64,000 nt of DNA from Comamonas serinivorans (lineage in GTDB: Bacteria; Pseudomonadota; Gammaproteobacteria; Burkholderiales; Burkholderiaceae_C), in contig NZ_CP021455.1 in assembly GCF_002158865.1 (NCBI RefSeq), positions 4,176,001 through 4,240,000 on the forward strand. The letters are read 5' to 3'. Below, piece after piece: positions 25,946 to 36,030 of the stretch. How positions within the stretch are numbered: position 1 is the first letter of the stretch; every line of letters begins with the position of its first letter. The notes under the pieces were generated by a model, which saw only the letters and a program-made list of their open reading frames with translations, was not told where the DNA came from and made no database searches. A program made the translations under genes and the position numbers.

Positions 25946-26629
25946 ATGGCAAGCAAGGCGCCGCGCCGCACGGCCCAACGCATCCTCGACACCACGCTGG
26001 ACCTGTTCAACCGGTTCGGCGAACCGAACGTGTCCACCACGCTGATTTCGGCCGAGCTCGAGATCAGCCCGGGCAACCTGTACTACCACTTTCCGGCCAA
26101 AGACCAGCTCATCAACCGCCTCTACGAGGCCTATGAGGCGCAGGTCAACCCCATCCTGGCGGCGGCCAACGACATCGCCAACGTCGAAGACGCGTGGTTT
26201 TTCATGCACTCGCTGTTCGAGGCGATGTGGGCGCACCGCTTTCTGTACCGCGACCTGAACGACCTGCTCTCGAAGAACCGCTTCCTGGAAACCCACGTGC
26301 AGCTCATGCTGCAGCGCAAGCGCCGCGCCATGCAGGCCCTGCTGCACGGCGTCGGCGCCCACCTGCACGCCCAGCTCGACGACGGCGCCATCGAAACCGC
26401 GGCCACCAACATGGTGGTCGTGAGCAGCTACTGGCTCAGTTACGAATACGCGCGCAACCCCCGCCAGGCCACGGACGAGGCGCACAGCCAGGCCGCCCTG
26501 ATGCGCGGCGCCCACCACGCCCTGAGCACGCTGCTGCCCTACTTGGCCCCCGACCAACGCGCCCACCTGCACCACCTGGCCTCGGCCTACCTGGACGCGG
26601 ACGACAGCGCCCCCGCAGCAGGGAACTGA
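25946..26629 (+). CDS. TetR family transcriptional regulator
   Basis: 227 residues. The helix-turn-helix region is RRTAQRILDTTLDLFNRFGE through SAELEISPGNLYYHFPAKDQ, a classic TetR head. The C-terminal part contains a long helical domain (FFMHSLFEAMWAHRFLYRDL). ATG 25946 is chosen since the upstream open stretch has no homology. Targets are not evident; the neighbouring DUF3108 and phasin genes are on the same strand. No clear operator palindrome is seen upstream. Confidence 0.85.
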   Translation: MASKAPRRTAQRILDTTLDLFNRFGEPNVSTTLISAELEISPGNLYYHFPAKDQLINRLYEAYEAQVNPILAAANDIANVEDAWFFMHSLFEAMWAHRFLYRDLNDLLSKNRFLETHVQLMLQRKRRAMQALLHGVGAHLHAQLDDGAIETAATNMVVVSSYWLSYEYARNPRQATDEAHSQAALMRGAHHALSTLLPYLAPDQRAHLHHLASAYLDADDSAPAAGN

Positions 26630-27067
26630 CCCGCCACGCGCAAAGCGGTTCGGGCTGCGGACTGCACATTGGCACGCGATGTGGCTCGGCCGGGCCAGGA
26701 TTGGCCGGGGCCGGACGCTGGCATGGCCACCACGCTCATCGGGTCAACGCGGCGCCCGGGATCACGCGCCATGGTCAGAGCACCCCCGACAGGACTCACC
26801 CGCACCAAGCTGCCCACACCAGGCTACCCGCACGGCCCCGGCACGCCTGACACACGCCGGTCTGCCGAGGTGTGGCGCGCCGTTGTGGCCCTGGGGGCGG
26901 ACTGGCCGTCGCCGTCGCCAGGCGCCAAGACCGCCAGCCCCAGGTCTGCCGGTGTCACGAGCCAATTGCCCGACACAGTATGGCGCAAGCCCCGTTCCAA
27001 ATTGAACGACAATTGCGCCATACTGCCAGCATCGCTGGATGCCACAGGCCAACCCCCTTCGTCACCC
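26630..27067. other. Intergenic region before rlmJ
   Basis: 438 bp of GC-rich DNA with no convincing gene on either strand. It holds repeat copy 7. A promoter for rlmJ should be here, but none stands out. Confidence 0.5.
26976..27026. repeat. Nested-palindrome repeat, copy 7
   Basis: Outer arms CAGTATGGCGCAA and TTGCGCCATACTG pair perfectly over 13 bp. The inner arms CGTTCC and GAACG pair over 4-5 bp. It ends 41 bp upstream of rlmJ. This is the best outer stem of the family. Confidence 0.92.
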
Positions 27068-27964
27068 ATGTTCAGCTACCGCCACGCCTTCCATGCAGGC
27101 AACCACGCCGACGTGCTCAAGCACCTGTGCCTGATTGCCTGTCTGGACCACCTGATGCTCAAACCCACGCCGTTGACCCTGGTCGACACCCATGCCGGCG
27201 CGGGCGGCTACCCGCTGGACGGTGCCCAGGCCCGCACCAGCGCCGAGTCCGACCACGGCGTCATGCGCCTGCTGGCCGCAGCCCAGGACAGCCCGCCGCC
27301 CGCGGCCGTGGCGCGCTACATCGACGTGCTGAGCCAGTTCAACCCCACGCGCTGGCACCACTACCCGGGCTCGCCCCGCATCCTGCAAAGCCTGATGCGA
27401 GCCGACGCCGGCGATCGCCTGCGCCTGTTCGAGCTGCACCCCACCGACAGCCGCCTGCTGCGCAAGACCATGGCGGCCACGGAGCTGCCCGCCAGCCAGA
27501 TCGCCGTCACCGTCAAAGACGGCTTTGAGGGCCTGAAAGCCCTGCTGCCGCCACCCGCCGGACCCGGGGGATCCAAGCGTGCCCTCGTGCTCATGGACCC
27601 CAGCTACGAGCTGAAGACCGACTACGCGCGCGTCAGCCAAAGCATGCAGGATGCCCTCAAGCGCTTTGCCAATGGCTGCTATCTGGTCTGGTACCCCCTG
27701 ATTGCCCGACCCGAAGCCCACCAGCTGCCCCGTCGGCTCAAAACCCTGGCCAACCAGGCGGGACGCGCCTGGCTGCACGCCACCCTGTCCATTGGTCAGG
27801 CCCCGGGCGACGAGCCCGGCATGCGCGGCCTCACCGCCAGCGGCATGTTCATCATCAACCCCCCGCACGTGCTCGCCGAGCAATTGCGCGAGGCCACGCC
27901 TTGGCTGATGCAGGCCCTGGGCCAAGGCAAAGGCCAGGCGCTGCAGGTCGAAACCAGCGCCTGA
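27068..27964 (+). CDS. rlmJ: 23S rRNA (adenine2030-N6)-methyltransferase RlmJ
   Basis: 298 residues. It opens MFSYRHAFHAGNHADVLKH, the hallmark RlmJ start. LVDTHAGAGGYPLDG is the SAM-binding motif and ALVLMDPSYELKTDY contains the DPSY/DPPY catalytic motif of N6-adenine methyltransferases. It methylates A2030 of 23S rRNA. Normal length; a single gene. Confidence 0.96.
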   Translation: MFSYRHAFHAGNHADVLKHLCLIACLDHLMLKPTPLTLVDTHAGAGGYPLDGAQARTSAESDHGVMRLLAAAQDSPPPAAVARYIDVLSQFNPTRWHHYPGSPRILQSLMRADAGDRLRLFELHPTDSRLLRKTMAATELPASQIAVTVKDGFEGLKALLPPPAGPGGSKRALVLMDPSYELKTDYARVSQSMQDALKRFANGCYLVWYPLIARPEAHQLPRRLKTLANQAGRAWLHATLSIGQAPGDEPGMRGLTASGMFIINPPHVLAEQLREATPWLMQALGQGKGQALQVETSA

Positions 27965-28752
27965 GCCACGGACCGCTCACGCCGCGCTGCGCCGGCGAAG
28001 CTCAGCGGCTGCGCCGCCCGAAAGCCGGCACACCCCATCGATGGCGAGCTGCCGGGACAAGCTCGCCGCCGCCGAATGCCCCGCCTCGGCCCCATGCATC
28101 AAACAGAGTATCCTGAGGTTACCGATACTTGACCATCGACCATCAGGCCATACTCCTGTATTTTTCGATGCAGATGCGGAACACAGCCGCCTGACGTTCG
28201 CCGGGCCCGTGCCGCCTGCCGGATTGGGCGACATGGCGGCAGGCGGCGCAGCGGCCGACCGATGTCACGCCTTGCCTGGGAAGCGCACCGCGCCCGCGGC
28301 ACAGCCCACCCAACACGGCGGCGGCGGATGCGCGCCCAGGTACAACAAGCGCCCCGCCATGCCCAGCTGAAAGCCCGCCAGCGGCCTTGGCGGCGCGGCG
28401 GCCCTGTGAAGACGCGAGGGGCTCTGGGTCAGTCTCGGTCGGCACCGCCGATGTTGATGGGCGTGCAGGCGGCGTTTTGGCGAAGTCGGCCGCCCAGACC
28501 TGGGCCCTGGGTGGCAGCATCGAGAAGCTGCATTGGCCGCCCGAAGCGCACACCGACTTCCTGCTGGCCGTGATGGGGTACGAGGAAGGCGCTATGGGAA
28601 AGCCGGTAGCCCTGACCTCGAGATGCACGACACACGGCCGCAGCCGGCAAGCTGCGCGGCCTCCCTGCGGCAGGGGTGTTCAAACGCGCTCACGTGCATG
28701 CGCGCCGGCGCTGAGCGCCGGCATCCACAGCCAACGGATCGGCCCACGCCCC
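27965..28752. other. Convergent intergenic region between rlmJ and rlpA
   Basis: 788 bp between two genes that end toward each other. Repeat copy 8 is at 28106-28156. Several open frames exist on both strands, the longest on the minus strand at 28143-28628, but their products are Arg/Ala/Gly-rich without domain features, and none has a good ribosome site. It may hold a decayed gene or old repeat sequence. Confidence 0.4.
28106..28156. repeat. Nested-palindrome repeat, copy 8
   Basis: Outer arms GAGTAT and ATACTC pair perfectly, and CCTGA near the left arm matches TCAGG on the right. Inner arms are of the CGAT/ATCG type (CGATACTTGACCATCG). It lies about 140 bp downstream of rlmJ. Confidence 0.85.
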
Positions 28753-29967
28753 TCAGGGCGCAGGCACCCCCGCCATCGTGGCTGTGGCCGCAGCGTTGGC
28801 GGGCAGCAGGCTCGCGGGCGGGCTGACGCCGGGCCCGGACAATGCGCCGGCCGAGGCGTTCGCGGCATCGCCTGCGGTCCCGCCAGCCGGCGTCAACGGC
28901 GCAGTCAGGCGCAGCGACGGGTCGCCGCTCAACGCCACATCGCCCGCGGCAATGGCCGAGGGCACATGGCGCACGCGCACCATCAGCGATTCCGGAACGG
29001 CCCGGCCGCGTGGCAGGGCGGGTCGCGCATCGGCCGCCGCCACGGCGTCGGCCTGTGCCGAGACCTGGGGCAACACCCCGGGCAGCGGCATGGCGCTGGC
29101 CTCGCCGGACGCCAGCGTCTGCACGGCATCCGCCTCAGGCACCCACGCCAACTGGGGCGCGGCTTCGGACGCGTTGAGCCAAGATGGGTTGTTCAAGCCC
29201 GTGCGCGGGCCACCGGCTGCCGCCAGGCCCAAGGGCGGCGTCATGATGGGCAAGCCCGTCCGGGCATCCTGCGTGGGCCAACTGGGCAGCGGCTCGTCGC
29301 TGGGCAGTGGGCTGCCCAGGGCCTGGGTCGAATCGCCAAACCGGGTTTGCGCCAACACCTGGGCGCGCTGGCTGCGCGACGGCGAGGCCTGGGCATCGTC
29401 GACATCGGCCGACGCGAGGCGCGAGGTCAGGCCGGACGCGCCGGATCCGTCGTCGTCACCCAGGGCCTGCAGCACGACATCGCCGTGCCCGCGCGAAATC
29501 AAGCCCAGCTGACTGGCAGCGGCCTTGCTCAAGTCCAGGATGCGGCCATGTGCATAAGGGCCGCGGTCGTTGATGCGAACCACCACTTCCTTGCCATTGG
29601 CCGGGTTGCGCACCATGACGCGGGTGCCCAGCGGCAAGGTCTTGTGCGCGGCGGTGAGTTCGTACATGTCGAAGGCTTCGCCACTGGCCGTCTTGCGACC
29701 ATGGAAGCCCGGGCCGTACCACGAGGCACTGCCGGTCTGCAGCACGGCACCGCCCTTGGCGGTGGTGCGGCCTTTGCTGACGCGCTGCTTCTTGGCAGCG
29801 GCTGAGGTTGTTCCAATCGATTTGCCAGCGCTGACAGGCTGGACTTTCTTTGACTTGGCGGGGGCCGCAAGGGCTGCGGCGCCACCAATCGTCAGGGTTC
29901 CCGCCAGTACGGCTGGGAGGGTTGAACGGAGAAATCGCTGGAAACTGCGGCGCGGCTGCGCCGTCAT
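28753..29967 (-). CDS. rlpA: Septal ring lytic transglycosylase RlpA family protein
   Basis: 404 residues. A basic N-terminus and signal-peptide-like helix (LPAVLAGTLTIGGAAALAAP) precede the double-psi beta-barrel RlpA domain at about 75-165: GSASWYGPGFHGRKTASGEA, LPLGTRVMVRNPANGKEVVV and NDRGPYAHGRILDLS. RlpA proteins cut glycan strands lacking stem peptides at the septum. The remaining 240 residues are low-complexity Ala/Pro/Ser/Gly with no SPOR domain, unusual compared with the E. coli protein. The ATG overlaps the metF stop (ATGA), so it is the third gene of tlyA-metF-rlpA. Confidence 0.88.
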   Translation of the reverse strand: MTAQPRRSFQRFLRSTLPAVLAGTLTIGGAAALAAPAKSKKVQPVSAGKSIGTTSAAAKKQRVSKGRTTAKGGAVLQTGSASWYGPGFHGRKTASGEAFDMYELTAAHKTLPLGTRVMVRNPANGKEVVVRINDRGPYAHGRILDLSKAAASQLGLISRGHGDVVLQALGDDDGSGASGLTSRLASADVDDAQASPSRSQRAQVLAQTRFGDSTQALGSPLPSDEPLPSWPTQDARTGLPIMTPPLGLAAAGGPRTGLNNPSWLNASEAAPQLAWVPEADAVQTLASGEASAMPLPGVLPQVSAQADAVAAADARPALPRGRAVPESLMVRVRHVPSAIAAGDVALSGDPSLRLTAPLTPAGGTAGDAANASAGALSGPGVSPPASLLPANAAATATMAGVPAP

Positions 29968-30797
29968 GCCCACCCGAGGCGACGGGTGATCTCAAGTGTC
30001 GCTTGGCTTTGGTTCATGGTGTAGAAGTGTAGTGCGGGTGCGCCGCCAGCGCGCAAACGCTCGCACAATTGCGTGATCACATCCAGGCCAAATGCGCGTA
30101 TTTGTGTCAAATCGTCGCCAAAACCCTGCAATCTCCCACGAATCCACCGAGGGATTTCGGCGCCGGTGGCGTCCGAAAAACGCATCAGTTGTGACGAATT
30201 GATGATGGGCATGACCCCAGGAACGATGGGGACATCGACGCCGGCCTTGCGCACCTCGTCTACAAACCGGAAGTAGCCATCGGCGTTGAAGAAGTACTGG
30301 GTGATGGCGGAATCGGCACCGGCCTTGACCTTGGTGACGAAGGCCTGCACGTCGGCCTCGGGGCTGCGCGCCTGGGGGTGCATCTCGGGGTAGGCCGCCA
30401 CCTCGATGTGAAACCAGTCACCAAATGCCTCGCGGACGAAGGCCACCAGGTCGCTCGCGTACTGGAACTCGCCCCCCATGCCATAGCCGCTCGGCAGGTC
30501 GCCGCGCAGCGCGACCAGGCGCCGGATGCCGGCGGCCTGCAGCTGCGCCAGCTCTTCGCGCACGGACTCGCGCGTGGCGCCGATGCACGAGAAGTGCGAG
30601 GCCGCGGCCACGCCCTCGTCCTGGATCTGCCGCACCACCCCGAACGTGCCGGCCTGTGTGGAGCCGCCGGCGCCGTAGGTCACCGAGCAGAACTCAGGCT
30701 GGCGCACGTAGAGCTGCTGGCGCACGGTGCGCAGCTTCTCCAGCCCTTCGGGCGTCTTGGGCGGAAAAAACTCAAAGCTGATGGGCAGTTTCGTCAT
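29964..30797 (-). CDS. metF: 5,10-methylenetetrahydrofolate reductase
   Basis: 277 residues, complete. It starts MTKLPISFEFFPPKTPEGLE with the FEFFPPK motif, and has SVTYGAGGST, LVALRGDLP and ADSAITQYFFNADGYFRFVD as in MetF. It makes 5-methyl-tetrahydrofolate for methionine synthesis. It follows tlyA by 12 bp. With ahcY upstream it forms a methyl-cycle group common in betaproteobacteria. Confidence 0.97.
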   Translation of the reverse strand: MTKLPISFEFFPPKTPEGLEKLRTVRQQLYVRQPEFCSVTYGAGGSTQAGTFGVVRQIQDEGVAAASHFSCIGATRESVREELAQLQAAGIRRLVALRGDLPSGYGMGGEFQYASDLVAFVREAFGDWFHIEVAAYPEMHPQARSPEADVQAFVTKVKAGADSAITQYFFNADGYFRFVDEVRKAGVDVPIVPGVMPIINSSQLMRFSDATGAEIPRWIRGRLQGFGDDLTQIRAFGLDVITQLCERLRAGGAPALHFYTMNQSQATLEITRRLGWA

Positions 30798-30809
30798 GCC
30801 GGTTCCTCC

Positions 30810-31805
30810 TCAGGCTTTCTGGGCGTACACAAAGAATTCACGGTTGCCGTCGCCGCCCTCGATGGGCGAGTCCAGCCATTGCCGCACCGGCAGGCCCAGC
30901 GCCTGCAGGCAGCCGCGGATGCGCTGCTCCACGTCGGCGTACAGGCTGGCGTCGCGCACGATGCCACCCTTGCCCACCTGCCCGGGCTGCAGCTCGAACT
31001 GCGGCTTGACCAGCATGAGCAGGTGCCCCTGCGGCGCCAGCAGCGGCACCAGCGCCGGCAGCACCAGGGTCTGCGAGATGAAGGACAGGTCGCCCGTGAC
31101 GAGGTCGAAGCTCGGCGTCAGGTCCACGTCCTCAAAGCCCGCGCGGCGGCGTTGCTGGCGCGGGGCCGTGCCATCGGCCCGGGCCCGCGCCTTGGCAGCG
31201 CGTTCGGATTTGAAGTCCTCGATCTCGTGCTCCTTGGCGTCCTCGGTGTCGTCGTAGTCCTCGTCCACCACGCCCCCGTTGCGCATCCAGGCATAGGGCG
31301 CCACCGGCTGGGTGTCGTTGTCTTCTTCGTCCTCGACGAACTCGGACACCGCCTGTTCGGCGGCCTCGCGCAGGGACTCGGCGGTCATGCCGCGCGCATT
31401 CAGGCCTTCCACGCCGATCACGCGAGGGTCGTGGCGCAGGCGCTCGTGCAACTGCCCGTGGCCCACATCCACCCCCACGACCTGGGCCGCGCCGGCCTGC
31501 AGCAGGCAGTCGGTGAAGCCGCCCGTGCTCTGCCCCACATCCAGGCAGCGCATGCCGGCCACCTGCAGCCCAAGGCTGCGCAGCGCACCGTCGAGCTTGA
31601 GGCCGCCGCGCGAGATGTACTTGGCCTCATCGGCATCGAGCAGCTCGACCTCGGCGCCTTTGGGGATGTCGTCGCCGTTCTTGGCCACGCCAACCCAGGG
31701 CGCATGGGCAAACGCGCGCCAACGCACGCCGGCGGCGATCAGGCGCTGCGCCTGCGAGCGCGTGGCCGCGAGACCGGCCTCCACGAGATACACATCAGCA
31801 CGCAT
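30810..31805 (-). CDS. tlyA: TlyA family rRNA 2'-O-methyltransferase / hemolysin-like protein
   Basis: 331 residues, about 80 longer than usual. An S4 RNA-binding domain (MRADVYLVEAGLAATRSQAQ through LDADEAKYISRGGLKLDGAL) precedes an FtsJ-like SAM domain (MRCLDVGQSTGGFTDCLLQA, FDLVTGDLSFISQTLVLP, VKPQFE). Between motifs, at about residues 155-230, is an extra stretch that is first strongly acidic (VEDEEDNDTQ, VVDEDYDDTEDAKEHEIED) and then basic (ERAAKARARA, RQQRRR). The start is the ATG at 31805. In mycobacteria TlyA 2'-O-methylates 16S and 23S rRNA. It is the first gene of tlyA-metF-rlpA. Confidence 0.9.
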   Translation of the reverse strand: MRADVYLVEAGLAATRSQAQRLIAAGVRWRAFAHAPWVGVAKNGDDIPKGAEVELLDADEAKYISRGGLKLDGALRSLGLQVAGMRCLDVGQSTGGFTDCLLQAGAAQVVGVDVGHGQLHERLRHDPRVIGVEGLNARGMTAESLREAAEQAVSEFVEDEEDNDTQPVAPYAWMRNGGVVDEDYDDTEDAKEHEIEDFKSERAAKARARADGTAPRQQRRRAGFEDVDLTPSFDLVTGDLSFISQTLVLPALVPLLAPQGHLLMLVKPQFELQPGQVGKGGIVRDASLYADVEQRIRGCLQALGLPVRQWLDSPIEGGDGNREFFVYAQKA

Positions 31806-32220
31806 GGGATTTGTCTGAGGATTGCAATGAAGGAAAATGGGGTATGACCATTTAGCCGTTTCATTTGAAACGACAGTGGCTACATACCCCATCCCAAATG
31901 TTGAAAACAAGGCTGCCAGCAAAGCAGCTGACCGGGGGCTGAACGGGGCTCCCCATGGCGGACGGGCAAACGGTGCGTCAGCACGCGCCTTGCGAAAGAT
32001 CGCCCGACAGGCGCCTCGCGGCCACACGCGAGCCATCTGGTCCGGGTCCGCATCGGTGAACCATCGCCGGCACTGGCGCCCGCGCGCCGCAGCACAGCCG
32101 GCCACCTACCGCGGGCGGCTCGCAGCGTTCACGACCGCCGCAGGCGCGCCACGCGCTCACCGGCCAGGCCCCCAAGCGCATGCGACCGCATGCCATCCAG
32201 GGCACCCGGCACGGCCGCGC
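31806..32220. other. Intergenic region between ahcY and tlyA
   Basis: 415 bp. Repeat copy 9 is near the tlyA start. The holin-like gene sometimes found between ahcY and tlyA in betaproteobacteria is absent: no frame here encodes membrane helices. No terminator is obvious after ahcY. Confidence 0.5.
31839..31890. repeat. Nested-palindrome repeat, copy 9
   Basis: Outer arms GGGGTATG and CATACCCC (8 bp, with an extra base on the right side) and inner arms CGTTTCA and TGAAACG pair perfectly. It begins 34 bp upstream of the tlyA ATG. Confidence 0.92.
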
Positions 32221-33654
<1,434 letters not shown>

Positions 33655-33732
33655 GAGGGGGCTCCTAAACGAAGTTCAGACAAAGCCACCGCCCGCTGGG
33701 GAGATCAGGAAACAACTCACCGCACGAGAAGT

Positions 33733-33834
33733 GGATGAGCGTCGTTGCAAGAAGAAGGGTTCCGAGCCTCACGCCCGTGTGCGCCAGCCGGTGAACCCGG
33801 TCGGCCTGGGGCGCTGCAACGCTCCTCGGAACAA
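33733..33834 (-). promoter_or_regulatory. SAH riboswitch upstream of ahcY
   Basis: On the minus strand the leader contains CCGAGGAGCGTTGCAGCG, then AGGCTCGGAA about 50 nt later, then TTGCAACGACGCTCATCC. These are the conserved parts of the S-adenosylhomocysteine riboswitch: P1 pairs CCGAG with CTCGG, and TTGCAACG-GCGCTC forms the later stem and pseudoknot partner of GAGCGTTGCA. It ends about 80 nt before the ahcY ATG. Binding of SAH in this family activates ahcY expression. Recognition is by motif and position. Confidence 0.93.
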
Positions 33835-33841
33835 GGCCGCG

Positions 33842-33847
33842 ATTATA
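33842..33847 (-). promoter_or_regulatory. Promoter -10 box of ahcY
   Basis: A perfect TATAAT on the minus strand, 8 nt before the first base of the riboswitch, so transcription would start at or just before the aptamer. No good -35 hexamer is visible 16-18 bp upstream in this very GC-rich stretch. Confidence 0.6.
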
Positions 33848-33955
33848 GCCACGCCGCCCCGCGGCGCCAGGCCCGTGCACGCCGGTCGGCTCAGTCAAAA
33901 TTTGTTGCAATTTACCGTTAAGCTGCACGCCATCTTTGCCTTGCCGTCACACCCC

Positions 33956-34690
33956 ATGCCCCACCTCGCCCGCTTCTCCTCCCTGGCCCCGCGCTGGGCC
34001 CTGGCGGGTCTGCTCGCGCTGTGCGGCGCGATCGGCGCGCCAGCCGGTGCCCAGACGCCGGGGGCACCGGGCGCGGCCCCACCCGCCTCGGCCGGCGCGG
34101 CCCAGGGCACGCGCGTCACCCTGCAGGGCATCATGGGCAACAAGGCCCTGTTGGTGGTGAACGGCCGCACGGCCAAGGCGCTGAGCCCGGGCGAATCGCT
34201 GGGCTCGGTGCAGTTGGTGGCCGTGAAGGGCGAAGTGGTCACCATCCGCGTCGATGGCGCGCAAAGCGACCTGCACCTGGGCGAAACGCAAGCCAGCGTG
34301 GCCGGCGGGGCACCGCCCGTCGGGGGCAGCCAGATCAGCATGGCGAGCGACGCCAGCGGGCATTTCCTGGCCGAAGGCCTGGTCAACGGCAAGCCGACGC
34401 GCTTCATGGTGGACACCGGCGCCACCAGCGTGGCCATGAGCTTGGCCGACGCCGTCAAGCTCGGGGTGGACTACCAGAAGGGCCGGGCGGTCCAGGTCAG
34501 CACGGCCAATGGCGTGGCCCCGGCGTATGCACTCAAGCTGCATTCGGTGCGCATCGGCGATGTCGAGGTCTTTGACGTGGACGCGGTGGTCACCAGCCAG
34601 CGCATGCCCTACGTGCTGCTGGGCAACAGCTTCCTGAACCGCTTTCAGATGCGGCGCGACGCCGACATCCTGGTGCTGACGCGGCGCTGA
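33956..34690 (+). CDS. Retropepsin-like aspartic protease, exported
   Basis: 244 residues. A signal peptide (RWALAGLLALCGAIGAPAGA|QT) is followed by a Pro/Ala linker, a small beta domain (VTLQGIMGNKALLVVNGRTA) and the retropepsin fold at about 135-240: FLAEGLVNGKPTRFMVDTGA with the active-site DTGA, and YVLLGNSFLNRFQMRRD with the C-terminal LLGNSFL motif. This is the clan AA (TIGR02281-type) protease of proteobacteria, probably periplasmic; its substrates are unknown. Its gene is divergent from ahcY and convergent with the thiolase gene. Confidence 0.88.
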   Translation: MPHLARFSSLAPRWALAGLLALCGAIGAPAGAQTPGAPGAAPPASAGAAQGTRVTLQGIMGNKALLVVNGRTAKALSPGESLGSVQLVAVKGEVVTIRVDGAQSDLHLGETQASVAGGAPPVGGSQISMASDASGHFLAEGLVNGKPTRFMVDTGATSVAMSLADAVKLGVDYQKGRAVQVSTANGVAPAYALKLHSVRIGDVEVFDVDAVVTSQRMPYVLLGNSFLNRFQMRRDADILVLTRR

Positions 34691-34698
34691 AGGCCGGG

Positions 34699-34746
34699 CT
34701 TCCTGGCTTCCTGGCCTCCTGGCCTCCTGGCCTCCTGGCCTCCTGG
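34699..34746. repeat. Tandem octamer repeat, six units
   Basis: Six copies of an 8-bp unit: two of CTTCCTGG, then four of CCTCCTGG, starting 9 bp after the retropepsin stop. The minus strand reads CCAGGAGG repeatedly, which is like a string of Shine-Dalgarno sequences. Units of 8 bp are prone to slippage. No gene is read through it with confidence. Confidence 0.9.
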
Positions 34747-34771
34747 TCAACTATCGAGGAATTTTCATCAC

Positions 34772-34823
34772 CTAGTATGGCCACGCTTCCGTTTTAAATG
34801 AAACGGAAACCCAGCCATACTGC
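34772..34823. repeat. Nested-palindrome repeat, copy 10
   Basis: Outer arms AGTATGGC and GCCATACT and inner arms TTCCGTTT and AAACGGAA pair perfectly (8 bp each). It lies between two convergent genes and ends at the thiolase stop codon. Confidence 0.93.
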
Positions 34824-34824
34824 C

Positions 34825-36030
34825 TCAAACTCGCTCAAAGATGCCCGCTGCGCCCTGGCCCATGCCGACGCACATGGTGACCATGCCGTACTTCAAGCCA
34901 TGGCGCTTGAGCGCGTGCACCACGGTGGCCGTGCGGATCGCGCCCGTGGCCCCCAGCGGGTGGCCCAGCGCAATCGCGCCGCCCAGCGGGTTCACCTTGG
35001 CGGGGTCCAGCGCCAGCGTGCGCATCACGGCCAGCGACTGCGCGGCAAACGCTTCGTTCAGCTCGATCCAGTCGATCTGATCGCGCGTGAGCCCGGCGTT
35101 GCGCAGCGCGGCCGGAATGGCCTCGATGGGGCCAATGCCCATGATGTGCGGCGGCACGCCCTTGGCCGCAAAGCTGACGAAGCGCGCCAGCGGCGTCAGG
35201 CCAAAGCGTTTCACGGCGGCTTCGCTGGCCAGGATCAAGGCGCCGGCCCCGTCGCTGGTCTGCGAGCTGTTGCCCGCAGTCACCGAGCCGCGCGCGGCGA
35301 ACACCGGCTTGAGCCGGGCCAGGCCCGCCAGGCTGGTGTCGGGCCGCGCGCCCTCGTCCAGCACCACCTCGCGCTCGCGCGTCTGCACCTCGGCGCGCTG
35401 GAGGTCGAGCGCACGCTCGGTCACGGTGACGGGGCAGATCTCGTCGCTGAACTCGCCCGCCTCCATGGCGCGGATGGCGCGCTGGTGCGACTGCAGCGCA
35501 AACGCATCCTGGTCGGCGCGGCTGATCTGCCACTGCTGCGCCACCTTCTCGGCCGTCAGCCCCATGCCGTAGGCGATGCCGTAGTCGTCGACGTTGGCCG
35601 TGTTGGCGAACAACTGGGGCGACAGGCTGGGGGTGTTGCCCATCATGGGCACCAGGCTCATGCTTTCCACGCCGGCGGCGATCATCACCTCGGCCTCGCC
35701 CACGCGGATGCGGTCGGCCGCCATCTGCACGGCCGACAGGCCAGACGCGCAAAAGCGGTTCACCGTGATGCCGCCCACGCTCTTGGGCAGGCCGGCCAGC
35801 ACCCCGGCCACACGCGCCACGTTCAGGCCCTGCTGCGCTTCGGGAATCGCACAGCCACAGACGATGTCCTCGATGGCGGCCGGGTCCAGCCCCGGTGCCT
35901 GCGCGAGCGCAGCGCGCAGCGTGTGGGCCAGCAGGTCATCGGGCCGCGTGTGCTTGAAAAAGCCCTTGTGCGAACGGCCGATGGGCGTGCGCGTGGCCGC
36001 AACGATGTAGGCGTCTTGAATCTGTTTCAT
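34825..36030 (-). CDS. Acetyl-CoA C-acyltransferase (thiolase)
   Basis: 401 residues. The acyl-accepting Cys lies in VNRFCASGLSAVQMAADRI (about residue 93), the His in GGAIALGHPLGATGAIRT and the second Cys in MVTMCVGMGQGAAGIFERV. NEAFAAQSLAV is the conserved NEAF motif. It cleaves 3-ketoacyl-CoA in the last step of beta-oxidation. Its ATG overlaps the stop of the small membrane gene (ATGA), and the FadB-like gene is just upstream, so it acts as the FadA partner. Confidence 0.94.
   Translation of the reverse strand: MKQIQDAYIVAATRTPIGRSHKGFFKHTRPDDLLAHTLRAALAQAPGLDPAAIEDIVCGCAIPEAQQGLNVARVAGVLAGLPKSVGGITVNRFCASGLSAVQMAADRIRVGEAEVMIAAGVESMSLVPMMGNTPSLSPQLFANTANVDDYGIAYGMGLTAEKVAQQWQISRADQDAFALQSHQRAIRAMEAGEFSDEICPVTVTERALDLQRAEVQTREREVVLDEGARPDTSLAGLARLKPVFAARGSVTAGNSSQTSDGAGALILASEAAVKRFGLTPLARFVSFAAKGVPPHIMGIGPIEAIPAALRNAGLTRDQIDWIELNEAFAAQSLAVMRTLALDPAKVNPLGGAIALGHPLGATGAIRTATVVHALKRHGLKYGMVTMCVGMGQGAAGIFERV

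Noticed and set aside
28143..28628. A 161-codon minus-strand frame downstream of rlpA.
   Set aside because: No domain, no ribosome site, and composition typical of non-coding GC-rich DNA; it also overlaps repeat copy 8. Possibly decayed sequence.
31806..32220. Search for a holin-like gene between ahcY and tlyA.
   Set aside because: No frame encodes membrane helices, so the gene seen in some relatives is absent here.
34699..34746. Octamer array considered as a CRISPR.
   Set aside because: Units are contiguous with no spacers. No cas genes and no spaced repeat array were seen anywhere in the window.
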